Position numbers and translations under genes: made by a program. 64,000 bases of DNA from Ilex aquifolium (lineage: Eukaryota; Streptophyta; Magnoliopsida; Aquifoliales; Aquifoliaceae): NCBI GenBank assembly GCA_951799425.1, contig OX637395.1, forward strand, positions 17,780,951 to 17,844,950, written 5' to 3'. Of the stretch, positions 33,697 through 46,100 are shown piece by piece; the stretch's first letter is position 1; each line of letters opens with the position of its first letter. The notes under the pieces were generated by a model, which saw only the letters and a program-made list of their open reading frames with translations, was not told the origin of the DNA and did no database searches.

Positions 33697-34299
33697 TCAG
33701 TTTTGATTGTCCCAAATAAAATCCATGGTCAATTGTTTCCAGTTGCAGACCACGGAGCCAAGCATTTCAAGCCATTGCACGCCAAGTACAAGGTCAAGAC
33801 CTGTTAAAGGCAGAGAAAAAAGGGTGAGGTAAAACTCGATGCCCTGCAACTCCACTCGTACCTTATCGTAACGCCCCTGACACTTTAGTTTCTCTCCATT
33901 GGCTACCCGGACAGAAAATGCTTGCGTAGGAACGACTGGCAACCTGAGCAAGTTTGCCAAGCGATCGCTGATGAAATTATGCGTCGATCCGCTGTCAACC
34001 AAAACCACCACTTCGTGAGGGCCCATTCTTGCTGTTATGCGCATGGTTTTTGGACCAGTCCATCCCGTTAATGCATGCAACGTGATTTCGGGTTCCAGTT
34101 CAGGTTCCTGTACTTCCCTCGTATCTCCACCATGGTCCTCTTCCAAAGTCGGCTGGTCAATAATTTCTTCACATACCACGTTACTTGCATGCCCCTCCAA
34201 GAGTAATAACTGTGGTCTTTGACATCTATGCCCAGCTGTGAAGCGTTCATTGCAGTTGAAATAGAGACCTTGAGCCCTTCTCTTTTTCATTTCTTCCTA
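33697..34299 (-). pseudogene. Reina-like gag end and aspartic protease
   Basis: The segment lies between in-frame stops at 34297-34299 (TAG) and 33697-33699 (TGA). It begins with a Reina-type knuckle variant, LYFNCNERFTAGHRC, the standard form being CFNC-x4-x-GHxC, then an acidic linker. A protease follows with active-site motif VLVDSGSTHNFIS (about 33975-34015) and the flap-region motif LVLGVQWLEMLG (33755-33790). The protease would process the polyprotein. Frame and motifs are otherwise intact. Upstream gag and downstream pol are in the same frame, so this was one Gag-Pol ORF before three point mutations. Confidence 0.93.
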
Positions 34300-35109
34300 T
34301 GTTAAACGTCTGATTGGAACAGCAGGGGTAGTAGGAGCTACACGCGTGGTTTGTGGAAGAGCTGGAGGAGTTCTTGTGGGAGGAGTTCGCGTGAACCGTT
34401 GCTGCCGTGTAAGCTGCTCGTCTCTCATTCGTGCTAAATTAATGGCCTCCTTGAGGGATTGTGGTTTAAACATTCGTATCCCATTAGAAATCTCCGCCTT
34501 CAAACCTCCTATGAATGTCCCCACCAACGCCCTTTGCGTCCATCCCCGCACCTTGTTGCCGAGCTTCTCAAATTCACGTTGATAGTCTCTCAATGTTCCC
34601 AGTTGCCTGATCCTTGAGAGAGCTTCATCAAAGTCTTCGCATCCTGATGGTCCGAAGCGAGCCCATAATTCCTCTTCGAATTTCTCCCATGAAATCACGT
34701 GCCCTTCTTCCTGTAACGTCCTGCGAAGCCACTGTCACCATTGGTTGGCCTCTCCTTCAAGGTGGTAAGCAGCCATGGGAACCTTTTGGTTCTCTGTCGT
34801 GCCCTGGTAGTCAAAGAATTGTTCCACCCGATTGAACCACTCTGTTGGATCGTCTCCAGAGAAGCGTGGAAATTCTAGCTTGGCTGATTTGGACGAGAAG
34901 ATCTGCCGAACTCCATCTTGGTTTTCTCGGTGGTGATTACCATGATTTGAGGACTCTGGATTAGTGAGCAACACGTTCGAAAGTCGATTGAAAGCTTCCT
35001 CCAAATGGTGGAGTTTGTCGGTCATACCAAACTCCATTCGCTGTAGTTCTTCCTGAACTGCACCGAGCCCAGACTCCAAGTGCTCAATTCGCTCCTTGTT
35101 GGTTCCCAT
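34300..35109 (-). pseudogene. Reina-like gag (capsid)
   Basis: The start codon at 35109 is 10 bp from the PBS. The N-terminus is a probable coiled coil (ERIEHLESGLGAVQEELQRM). The capsid domain follows with FPRFSGDDPTEWFNRVEQFF, AAYHLEGEANQW, a stop at 34735-34737 (TGA in place of the usual tryptophan), ISWEKFEEELWARFGPS and RQLGTLRDYQREFEKL. Gag packages element RNA. The stop separates the two capsid halves, so only a short Gag could be made. Confidence 0.93.
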
Positions 35110-35118
35110 AAGAAACCT

Positions 35119-35131
35119 GGCTCTGATACCA
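35119..35131 (-). promoter_or_regulatory. Initiator-Met primer-binding site of element G
   Basis: The minus strand reads TGGTATCAGAGCC directly inside the 5' LTR, one base from its edge. It is a perfect iMet-tRNA complement. Confidence 0.95.
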
Positions 35132-35132
35132 A

Positions 35133-35547
35133 TGATAGGTCCCGAGTAAAAAAAATATCACTCACGAAAATATCCTCTTCGGGTGAGGATGTACCACAGT
35201 TTAACTGGAATAATTTTTCTACCTTTCATTGATAATCCACGACTGCTTAAATAGCAGACCATAAACATGAAATTGAAAAACAGAATAAGCCAAAAACAGA
35301 GGAACATCCTAAGGCCACTACCTGTAACCGACAAGGCCACTACCAGTAACCGACGCCTAACAACACGAAATAATAGAAATGGACTCCACGTACTACTGAA
35401 ATAAAATGCAACAGAAAGATAGCATTAAGCTTAAATTTCTCCAACTGTTAAGACCCAGTCCATGCACGCCACTCCGTCTCTCGTCAACCTCCTCCCAAAT
35501 ATTTGGGATTTGGTTTGCAACCTTTAGCTGAACGTCGTGGCTTATCA
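35133..35547 (-). mobile_element. 5' LTR of element G
   Basis: This is the 415-bp LTR on the 5' side in the sense direction. It is identical in length to its partner and differs at nine bases. The G18 run at 35548-35565 follows at once. Confidence 0.95.
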
Positions 35548-36734
35548 GGGGGGGGGGGGGGGGGGACCACTGCCCACCCCATCAGCTTGTGTGGTAGATC
35601 CCCTAGACCTCTTGATACCAAAAGTTTCTTAAAATCCATATAGAGGTCCCCATAAAATTTCGTCGCAATCCAATACTCAAGTCAATTCGAGGTGTAAAAT
35701 GTATGTTTTGCCCTCCGGGGCCGATTTGGCCTACTTTTTGGTAAAAAAAAAAATATTCACTCTTAAATAGTTAAATTGAGTATGTGTATGAAATTTCATT
35801 GAAAATATTTTATTTTTGGTAGTTTCGGATCAAAATACCGTGCGAGGTAGTGTTTCTCATTTCCGGAACGGACTAGATTTTTTGAACTTCTTTCAAACTT
35901 ATTCAATATGTTATATATGATGTCTAACATGTTTTTGAACTATTGATTGAGTGATTTTGAATTGGTTAGGAAACCGAACCCGATTAGGGTTTTGGTGCTC
36001 GTTGAGCGCAATTGTTCATATTAATCGTATGAAACAAAACTCCACGATCCTTTTCCATAAAATGTAAGTACAGACAAGGTCTAGTGGCAAAGGATTTACA
36101 CTCCAAGTTCAGACCGCAGATGCAAGTCCCCTAAAAGGTTGAATCGTATATTCGTATAGACTCTGAATGGTCTATTAGGTTGAGTGCTCTTTGGTGTGAC
36201 AAAGTATTTGTACTTTTGAACTTCTTTTTACAAACTGTCTTACATAACTACTATTGTTTTACATGAAATAATGATGATTTAGCTATGTATGCATGAAACG
36301 GTGATTTATGTGATGCCCAATCATGAAAAACTTTTTATTTTTAAACTCAGGTGTTTTGAAATTGAGTTACTCTATTGAGTTCTTGATGTTCACCCTACAT
36401 TATTTCCCTCTTTACAAATTAGCCAGTGCCGAGGGAAACCGTGAATAATCGAACTGCCAACTTTTATTTTGTTTCCGTTAAATTGTGTATGAGAGTTTGT
36501 AAAACATTTAATTATAATAAGTTGTATACCTGTATACTGGATGTAACTTAGTCTTGTTGGACTGAGTAGTTCCGCTAGTTTTTAATGTACGTTAATTGAG
36601 CTTTTAGCAATGCATGAGCTATTCTTTTGTGGGTTTGGATTGCTTACATCCTGCTGTGTTGCAGTAGTTACATTACATGCTTGTGCAGGTCAAGGTAACA
36701 TACGTCAAATGCCCGGGTGATCCAAGGTGTGATA

Positions 36735-36872
36735 ACAAAATAATTCAAATACCATAATACCCTTGTGCCGCCAAAAATAAATTTAAGCTACAATGTAAAG
36801 CTCTGCACTTGAATCAGGTCTGGCCACATATACATCCTGGACTGCTAGTGTTATACAAGGATGCTAAGATAC
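36735..36872 (-). other. Space between transporter stop codon and solo LTR H
   Basis: These 138 bp hold the near 3' flank of the transporter. I see no canonical AATAAA on the minus strand, only AAATTTATTTTT and AATTATTTTG. The transcript must therefore end with a weak signal here or run into LTR H. Confidence 0.5.
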
Positions 36873-37038
36873 TCATTTCGCTCTGAATGAATTCATAGAT
36901 GCTTGTATTTCTTCTAATGTGCGCCCCTTAGTCTCTGGAACCAGCTTTGCAACGAACAGGATGGTTAAGGCACATATGATTGAAAATATGAAAAAGATTC
37001 CTGAAAGCAAACATGGCTTTGGTAGGTTCCTATACAAT

Positions 37039-37102
<64 letters not shown>

Positions 37103-40100
37103 TTCATTACCTTCAGAGCTCCATTCCATTAAGAAGTTAAAAGCATATGAAATAATCCAAGAACCAAACCAGTTAACTACTGTCACCAGGCTTCCAGCTT
37201 CACCTTTCACATTCATAGGAAATATCTGAAACAAAAACCATCATATATACTAAACTACAAATATCTCGGTTACATTTAGAACAACTTGAAAATAGGTCAT
37301 ATAATATGAAGCCCAACTCAGCACCTACCTCCGCCATTATAACCCACGGGACTCCTCCCATGCCTAATGAGAAAGATCCTGTAAACACCTGCTTGCAGTA
37401 TCAAAAACATAAATTTCAAGGTCGATTATATCCATTGACCCATACAAACTTTTGCTAAATTTAAAGGATAGAAGCAAGTGGTGTATTCTTCTATCAAAAT
37501 ATCCAGTAGTACTAGTTGTTCCAGAGCAGCTATTTTTGCTTGTAGGAGAATGAAACTAATTACAACGTCCCATCAATTAATAGTTGTAGTTCATCTTCTT
37601 AGTCCTATAGCCATAAGCAAGGACTGTATGACTATAATAAAGATCACACCGCACCAAAGTTGTGAACTGTTAATTACTTGGGTCCAACTATGGCATTGAA
37701 AAGTTGTTTTTCAATACCATACCTCCTTTTTTTTTTGATCAACGAGAATGTGATAAATGTAAAATTCTCTTATTTTATTTTTTGGCTTTAGTTTATTATT
37801 TTTCGTGATCAATCAAAGATTTATAACCATAAATTATTTTTCAGTATGGTACTGAAAATTTTTTTCGGTGCAGTAGCCATACCTAACTATAATGGCTAAC
37901 AAGACCAAGACCCAAAATCCATGCACTTTTGTTTGATTAAGAGGCCATGAAGAAATTAAAAAATGTCCAAGACAGAAATCTCAAAACTCCAGTTTACAGT
38001 TTCTAATGCCACTTTATAAAGACAGGGAAAGGATTCCCAGTTGGTCAAATTGAATTACCAATACACCACCAAGCGCCATAATGGGACTGAAATCCTTCCA
38101 CAGCTGAAGATCCTGCTCTTGGCAGAATTTGATTCTTTAGGAATTAATTAGAACAGACGAACACAAATTCATGAGAGCAATAAATATACATTAGCAGATA
38201 CCTGTAATAAGAATGACAATCCTATAAGGAAGCAACCCAAGCAGGTTCCAGCTGCAGAAACCTGCAACAGTAGAAGACTTCAATGTGAGTTTAAATGAAA
38301 CTATATTGCACATTCCGGAAATATATCTTGCCCTTTGTACCATAAGGAGCGGTCTTCGTCCAGTTTTGTCCATTAAGAGTACACCCAGCAATGTCACTGG
38401 AACCTGCAGAAAACCCATAGATGTCTTAGCAATATACAGTGCAACATCTGAAAAACAAAATCAACAAAAGGGAAGTTAAAAACCTGAACAACAACCATCG
38501 CTATACTCCCAATCCCACTCGAAAACCCTGTTATAAGCCAGAGAATCATACCAATTAACTCTCTTTTTTTCGGTTACCATCAATTGTAGAACTTTACTAA
38601 AGTAGGTTTACTTACCAGCAGACACAAAAATAGCACTTGCATAATAGGCAATTGCATTGACTCCTCCAAACTGCTGCAAAACCATAAGTCCAACTCCAAC
38701 CTGAACCAAATTTAAACTACCCATATAATAATTCAATAAGTGAACAGTGGAAACATTCTTCAAGATTGAATAGAGCCAGACGGCTCACAATGAGTGAGTG
38801 AGTGTATTTCCGATTGAACAATTCAAGCATTCTAGAGTCTGATAGCCGTTGAAGGGTTTCTGTATAATCCTGTGAATAAAGAGAATCCTGAGGACTTGGA
38901 AAAAGAAAATTAATTCAATGAACCAATATATAAACTCTAACTAGAACTGACTACAAGAAACAGTTACTCCTTATTGAATCAACAAAGTCAAACAGTCACC
39001 CTAATTTCTGCTGCTTCTTCAGAGATATTGGCATTATTCCCCCTAAGGCGCTGTAGAGCAGCTTCACAATCTTTACCCCGAGTCTTCTTTGCCTGTAGAG
39101 AGTTAGTTAACCACTATTGAGCTTTTCAACAGCTGCTGGCCTTGTGTTGGCCATACTCTGTTAGGGAAATGAGCATTTAGCCATGGAAAAGTTGGCTGTG
39201 AAATTTATAACTCAAAAGTTGAAAGTGTCGTGTGGAAGCCACAATAAAGATTTTTTTTTTGTGAGGAGGAGGGGGGAGGGGGGAGGGGGGAGGGGGAAAA
39301 GGGGCTTGAACTCTTGAGCTCAAGAAGACAAAGCCTTCACAAGGTAAGGAGTACCATTGGACTAAGGCCCATTGGTTGGAAGCCACAAAAAAGAGAAGCA
39401 AAGAAGCCATTTATTTTAAGCATAATCAAAACACCACTTGAACAACTGGAAACTGTATTTGATTTGGACTCACCAGCCACCTCGGAGACTCTGGGATGAT
39501 AAATAGACCCAGAAGCTGTAGTATACATGGAATAGTCCCTAATCGGTAGGAAAACAATTCTTATTGAAATGTCTAAATAATTCAGTAAGTCAGTACTACA
39601 GTACAAGAACCAAAAATTTACCTATTAGAGCCAAGGTGCGCCACGAGATGACAGTTCCTATGAGATACATTACGGATACGCCACAACATATCATCAACTG
39701 CAGATCAGGAGCATGTAGCAGCATTATTACCACTCTAAGTTTCACTCTGAACTAATATAGTCCTGCTTTACCTGATTTGCAGCCGCAAATGCTCCTCGAA
39801 GATCCTTAGGTGTAATTTCTGCTATGTATACGGGTACCTGTTTGATATTTGGAATGCAAAATTCTCAACCTGTCATACAGATAATCCTGTCTGATATGAA
39901 ATGCAAAACATACTGCAATTACCACATATGAAAGAAGCCCAATTCCATATCCTATAGACAATCTTCCAAGGTTGAGCCACCAAGAACCCTGTTGTCAGCT
40001 GTTAAGTCAATTATATTTCAAAAATCTGGAAAACAGATGCATATTTCTGTACCAGCAAAATTAGCTCTAGAACAACGACAACAACAAAAACCTGTAATGC

Positions 40101-43100
40101 TGCTACAGTAGGAGAAGGGTTTTAATCCCTTGTTTCAGAAATCTTCGTTACAAAAAGGTTAGTGAGCACAGAGCACGAATTCATAGGTCGCTTTTTGATT
40201 CATAAAAGGGCATGAAATGTCAAGCATGAATTCAGTTCCTCCGCAATTAAGTGGACTATAAATGAACAAAAATAAAAAAATTGGGGGAAGAAGGTAAGAG
40301 AAAGAAAGAAACCTTTGCAAATACAATTGCAAGCCACCCAATGAGACAGAAAATATCCGAGAATCCCATTGTCTGCAGATATTAGATCATATGAGATCAA
40401 TTGAAGAATTGGGAAATTGTTATATTTTGTGTCAGGCATGCAGATATCCAAAGAATATTAGAAAAACTTACACCCCTCCGTCCCATGAGATCTGCTATCT
40501 TTCCACTCATTATTGCACCAACCATTGCTCCAATTGTCAATATTGATCCAAAAACTGCATACTGTAAAATAATGCCAACAAAGAGAATAGGGGGAGGAAA
40601 GAAAATTAATTAGAGAATTGCTTGTCTAGAAAAAGAGAAGTAGACAAAATATTATAATAATGGATTCTATGTTTCATGAAGCGGTATATTGCACCATCTA
40701 CTCTATTAAGATACCTAAAATATATTCGGTCATATATATTTCAAATGCAGAAAACTCATGTTAAATCACAATGAAAACTTCCCCAAAAAAAATTCCATCT
40801 CCTCATCAACCACTAATAAAAGTGATAGTTCAAATGCAGTGCAAAATGGATTTTCTTCAACATACGTCAGATGACTTTTGTGTTAGTTTATGTGCAATAG
40901 GGCAGTCCAACATGGTTTTGTCTTTTTGCAGTGCTAAATCTTTATCCAGCTCATTAGTTGGGTTTAGCGAAATATGTTCAGTAGAAGATTGGCATGTATT
41001 AAGTTGATGGAGAAACCTATATTCCAGATCACATTCCTCTGGATTATTCAGATTGGAAAGCTTGGGTGTTAACAAATGATAACTGCACTAATGTTGAGAG
41101 GCTAGGTGTGCTAGTTATTTTAGTTGGTAGGCTCCAAAGGTTTCGGAGTTTGTAACTGTGTTTGGATCACATAAAAAAAAATGGTTTAGAGCTTCCATTT
41201 CTTTTAGACTAATAAGCATACAAATTTAGTCAAGTATAGAAGTAGCCAAAAGAGTATTATCTATCTGATCTGGCCATCTATCGCTGTCCATAAAATAAGG
41301 ACATCAAAGTTCATAATAGTTGGTAATAAGGTAAGGTTTTCGGATTGCAACAGGGTTCTTACGGGCAACTGTCCACTACTTGATTCCATTATGAAATTTT
41401 GTGAAATCCTTTCCTCCCCCAAACAATCAAACACCTCTGCTCTCTTCTATGTTTTCATTTTCTTTTTGATTCGGGGGGAGGTCTATTATGCCCAAACTAT
41501 TCAACGGCAGCAATATTTTGTTTGGCTTATAGTATTCCATTTTGCCCAGTGCAGTTTTTGTCCCCATGATTTTCAGTTGACCTTTCAGTGGATGGAAAGA
41601 CATACCTTGAGTCCTTGGTTAACATTTTTGGACAAAAAAGAAGCAATAATGATGCGACAAGCTCACTTGGACATGGACAAGTATGTACATCAAATTAAAA
41701 CATTGGACAAACACTAATGGATGGGAAGATTGTTTTATTCCCTTGTTCAGGCCCGAAAATTAGTGACTGGTCTTTCTATTTGAAAACAAATATACTCAAC
41801 TCGACTCAATTAAGCCTTGTTCGAACTATTTGGGGTCAGCTAATCTTTGAAAACGTATATATTCGACATAATACCAACTACTGAAAACCAAAGTACTATC
41901 AACATCGAAATAAAACTGCTGGTAAAAAATAAAACTTAATTTAAGATGAGAGTAACTATTCACAAAAGAAAAAATCCATGCACAACTCTAGTGAACTACC
42001 CACAAAAGCAGTAAGAAAAATGATATCTAAATGATTTTTCTTCTTCTTCTAAACAATGTTTGTGAGAACGCAATTGCCCTCATAAAGGTGTGATTGCTGC
42101 AGAACAGAATTGAGTTTTCACCCTTTGTTTTGTTATAAAGCTGTGTGCAGCCTGTATTAGCTCACATTTTGGGACACATCTTGATCAATCAAATAATGAT
42201 AATGCTTTCTGTTTGCTTTATATCTAAAGTATGATCACTAACTATGCCATTGATGTTATAGCATTTCTCAGACAATCATGACAAGTCATAACCAATGTTC
42301 TCCAGTGTCAAGCATTCATTACGTCAACATTATGGCATAGCACAGTGCACGGCCTCAAACATCTAAAATAATCCCATCTCTAAAAAGGTGTCTAGATTAT
42401 AAAAATAGTATAGAAGTTTAACCCTTACCTCTGCCAAAGAGATTCCAAGATCATCTATGATTCCAGACTGAGCAGGTGATGAATATCCAACCTGCATAAC
42501 CAACATGTCTCATTATTTCAGCCCTCACTTGATTAATTATGCTAGAAATTGGGTGCGACAAGTTCAATTTTTGAAGAGAAAAACTCTGCTATGTATACAA
42601 AAATTCTCTGCATTACATCAATGACGCTTTTGAACAGAAATTGGCATCAAATCAACTGTCGAACTTCTGATTGCAGAAATTCATAGGATTCTAGCAGAGC
42701 ACATTCCTGTGAACCACAGAAGCCAACCAACAGAAGGCATAAAGCAAGTGCAGCAACAGCTGATCAAGTGGAAATGATCAAAGTTTGTATTTTCCCATGG
42801 ATTATAATCCAAAGATGCTTACTGAACATTTCATCCAGTTAGACATAAGACAGCAGTACAAATCATAGCACCACCTGGAATAAGTTTCGTGGAATTCTTG
42901 GTTGTGTAAAGCTTTCATAAGAGTGCTTCTAAGAGGTCAGAGAAAGGTTATATGCATTGAAAGGGCCAGGTTTGGAATTTACTTGGTTAAAAATCGTTGC
43001 ATTGGGAATTTCACAGGTTGATTACTGATATTCCAGCCAGCAAAGTATCTTGATTCTAATGCTAAAATAAGGACTAGAAGGTCGATTTGACAAAAAAAAA

Positions 43101-46100
43101 ATATATATATATATATAGAAAAAGCAATTTGGTAGTCTGATTGATGGTTGGCAACCAGAATTTCCAAAACTCCACACGACTCCACCACCAAGAACATAGT
43201 CTCAACTTCTCAAGGTTAATTTGATTCAATAGAGAGCTTGTAGACATAGAAATATATAATTAGCTCCCTGATTCTCCTAGTTTTACTAGCACTGTTAGAT
43301 TACACAAACTTGGACATTGGACTATTTAGGACATTCTAGCTAGACCTAATGAAGACCAGATACAAAGAAACCTTAAGATAACTTGGCCCAAAATAAAACC
43401 AGCAGACCAACATTTCCACAAACCAATTAAGAACCCTCATTGCTATGACACAGAAGATCATAAAAAAATTACACCTATGTAGCATCAACCTGACATTTTA
43501 TTCAATCCAAATGCACAATTTCTAGAACATGCTCTGCCGTAGACTACCAATTTGCACCCTTTTGCTTTTGCACTCACATCATTCTCCCCACTTTTTATAG
43601 AAAGCTCATCCTACGGTGTTGGCAATAAAGCGTTACAAGCCATGAAATCTAAATTTTTTTTTTGAAGTCAGATATAATTTTTGCATCTTGGGAACATAAA
43701 GTATTGGGGTTGATTCAATACGATATATCTTTCAGTATAAATGAAGACGCCACAAGCTATTACCTCGGAACTGCACCTTCAATTTATCTAGAATGAACAA
43801 ATGATATATTTAGCTTGGCTAGGTACAATAAATCGGTTGCTTCGCTAGGTACAATGATACATTTAGCTTGGATAGGTACAATGATATATTTAGCTTGGCT
43901 GAGACACTATGAATGTCAATGATATATTTAGCTTGGCTAGGTACAATAGATCGGTTGCTTTCCCCATCCCTTCCTTATGTTTAGGTTTATGATCAAATTT
44001 CACTTCATAGTTTCACCAAATATTTCCATAAAGATCATTCTTCTCTTTCTCCCACACCTGTAGTTGCTTGTTATGTTGATGGTTAGCTTCAAAAGAAAAA
44101 GATATCCAATCTTTGAAGCAGGAGTAAGGATCAAAATTTTATTTCAGTGCATTGTTTTGGTCGCTTAGGAAACGGAAACGTTTCGACCCGTTTCGAAAAC
44201 ATAATAAAACAAATAAAAAATTTAAGAATTATTTTTTCAAAACATTGGTCGAAATATACCAAAATATCTTGAAATACCTTAAAACAGTCCGAAATAATTG
44301 TACAAATACATTGAAATATAATAAAACATTTGAAACATTATGAAACACCTTGAAATATTAGAATTTCGATTCTATCATTAATTCGTTTTGGTCTCCTTGG
44401 AAACGAAAACATTTTGGATGTTTCGACTGTTTCGAAATGATATTTTGATCTTGGAGTAAGAGAAGAACTAAAAGGGTTTAATCCTCGGGATTCTTATATA
44501 CGCATGTAGAAGTCAGTGACGAGCCCAGATCTAGCTCGGCCCAGGCCTGATTAGTGGGTTAAGTCCAATTAGTTAAAAAAGCAGGTCAAACTCAGCTAAT
44601 GGCCTCAGCCCAGTCCGAAGTTCAAGAAGACCCTGGGCAACGCATGTGGGGAGTAAACATCGGGATAACCATTACTAGAAGATAACACCTATCCTTAATT
44701 GCACCTTTTCATCCAGAGAAGCTAGTAGCCTTACCTTCACGCCACCGCATCAAGTGGGGCTCTGTGCCTATAAATTGTAAACCCTTTACACATGAGAGAC
44801 AGGGCGATATCTCACACACACCACATCTTGAGCTTACTGTTGCTCTCTCTCTCTCACATATTATTTTATTTTCTCATTAATAAAGTTTTTCGGCCACTAT
44901 TGCCGCCTTCAGTGGTTAGGTCACCTCGACCCAACCACCCAATCTTTATCTCTTATTATTAATTACTCCATCAATTACCTTGTGTCATACACTCGACTGA
45001 TTTGATTGTGCATAACTTATTTTATGCATCATCAGTCAGTATGTTTGTAAATCTCGAAATATGTCTTCAAGGAAACCTCATAATTGTGAGCTGCAGCCCC
45101 ACACCTCAAACTTGATATAGTGTTTACTTCCATTTTGAAAGAAATAGTTCCAATCAATGATAGGCGGGGAAGAAAATAAGTGGTTCTATCGCACTGGTAC
45201 CAGAAAACATATGGCAACATCAGGAAACTTTATGGACAAGATCATAATAAACTAGTGAAGGAAATCTAGAGTTTGGGTGGTTGGTAATACTGGAGAGCAT
45301 TTAAGTTTTCTGGACGAAATAGGAGCTTTTCCCAGACCTTGAACGCTTGAACAGACATTTGAAAACAAATAATTATTTAGCAATCTTATACAAAATTCCT
45401 TAGCACTAACCTATCCTACGGTCAAGTTGCCTCACAAACCACGAAATGTCAGATATAACTCTAGAAATAGAAAATATGGACCTAAGAATCTCGCCTAGAA
45501 TTCCGTATGACTGACTCTTGGAGGTTAGATTGCATCATAAACAACAGTATAGAACTCTCGTGATTCAGAAGAATGAGTCTAAATGCTTGAAACAACGAAA
45601 TGATCCTTATAACTCAACCCCCCAAGTTAGACTATGCTTTAATGACCAAAGGCTATCGATCACTTTGATGGGTGGTTTTCCCAGCATAGGTAATAACACA
45701 TTTTTCATAGCATTATTATTCCTGAGTGCCTCGTAACTCAAGCTCTAATTTCAATTTCACGGCCCTTGCGGTGAGATTGCTCTCCTGTAACATGGCTATC
45801 AAGGGTGTTCCAATCCGGGTATGGGTGTTCGACTCTCTGTGCATGGTTGAGGTCGACCTCACGAGTCGGAAAGGTGCATAGTGGGTGCAATCATCCCTAC
45901 AAAAAGGCCAAAACAAAAGGAAGCACCCTAAAACTTTTTCCTTCCCTTATACTTTGTAAAAGAACTTTTTTAGTTCAAACAGAGGCATATTATTCTACAA
46001 GAACAATTCCTTCACTTCAATTTTCTATCGAATATAAAACAGGGAGTCAGACACTGGTTGTTTCAAATAAATATCTCCACAATCACAGAGTACAAAAGAG

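Larger units (their letters stand above)
30296..35547 (-). mobile_element. Full-length Reina-like Ty3/gypsy chromovirus (G)
   Basis: This is a complete 5252-bp element with two 415-bp LTRs (30296-30710 and 35133-35547), both TGATAGGTCCCGAG...GGCTTATCA. By eye the LTRs differ at nine positions (about 2.2 percent), seven of them transitions, so insertion is recent. The PBS, gag, protease, reverse transcriptase, RNase H, integrase and chromodomain are all in order on the minus strand. The target is a G run: G15 lies on the left and G18 on the right, so a GGGGG duplication is implied but its edges cannot be placed. Three nonsense codons and one frameshift make it non-autonomous today. Confidence 0.95.
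29036..36734 (+). mobile_element. Solo LTR (H), split by a nested Reina-like element
   Basis: The sequence begins TGTGACAACCAG and ends CCAAGGTGTGATA. It is flanked by the exact duplication acaaa at 29031-29035 and 36735-36739. Without the nested element G (30296-35547) it is about 2.45 kb, the usual size of Tekay-type LTRs here, and the GGTGTGATA end resembles the sense 3' end of families C and D, so the likely orientation is plus. No coding region belongs to it. A purine-rich stretch at about 29520-29590 and a G15 run at 30281-30295 are notable. Its right edge is 138 bp from the stop codon of the transporter gene. Confidence 0.8.

Noticed and set aside
37041..37234. Open frames with poly-RE or poly-SL tracts
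   Set aside because: They are translations of the (GA)28 microsatellite across the transporter intron; the real exon is 37111-37225.
41391..41717. 108-codon plus-strand frame
   Set aside because: It lies in intron 2 of the transporter on the opposite strand with no motif or repeat homology.
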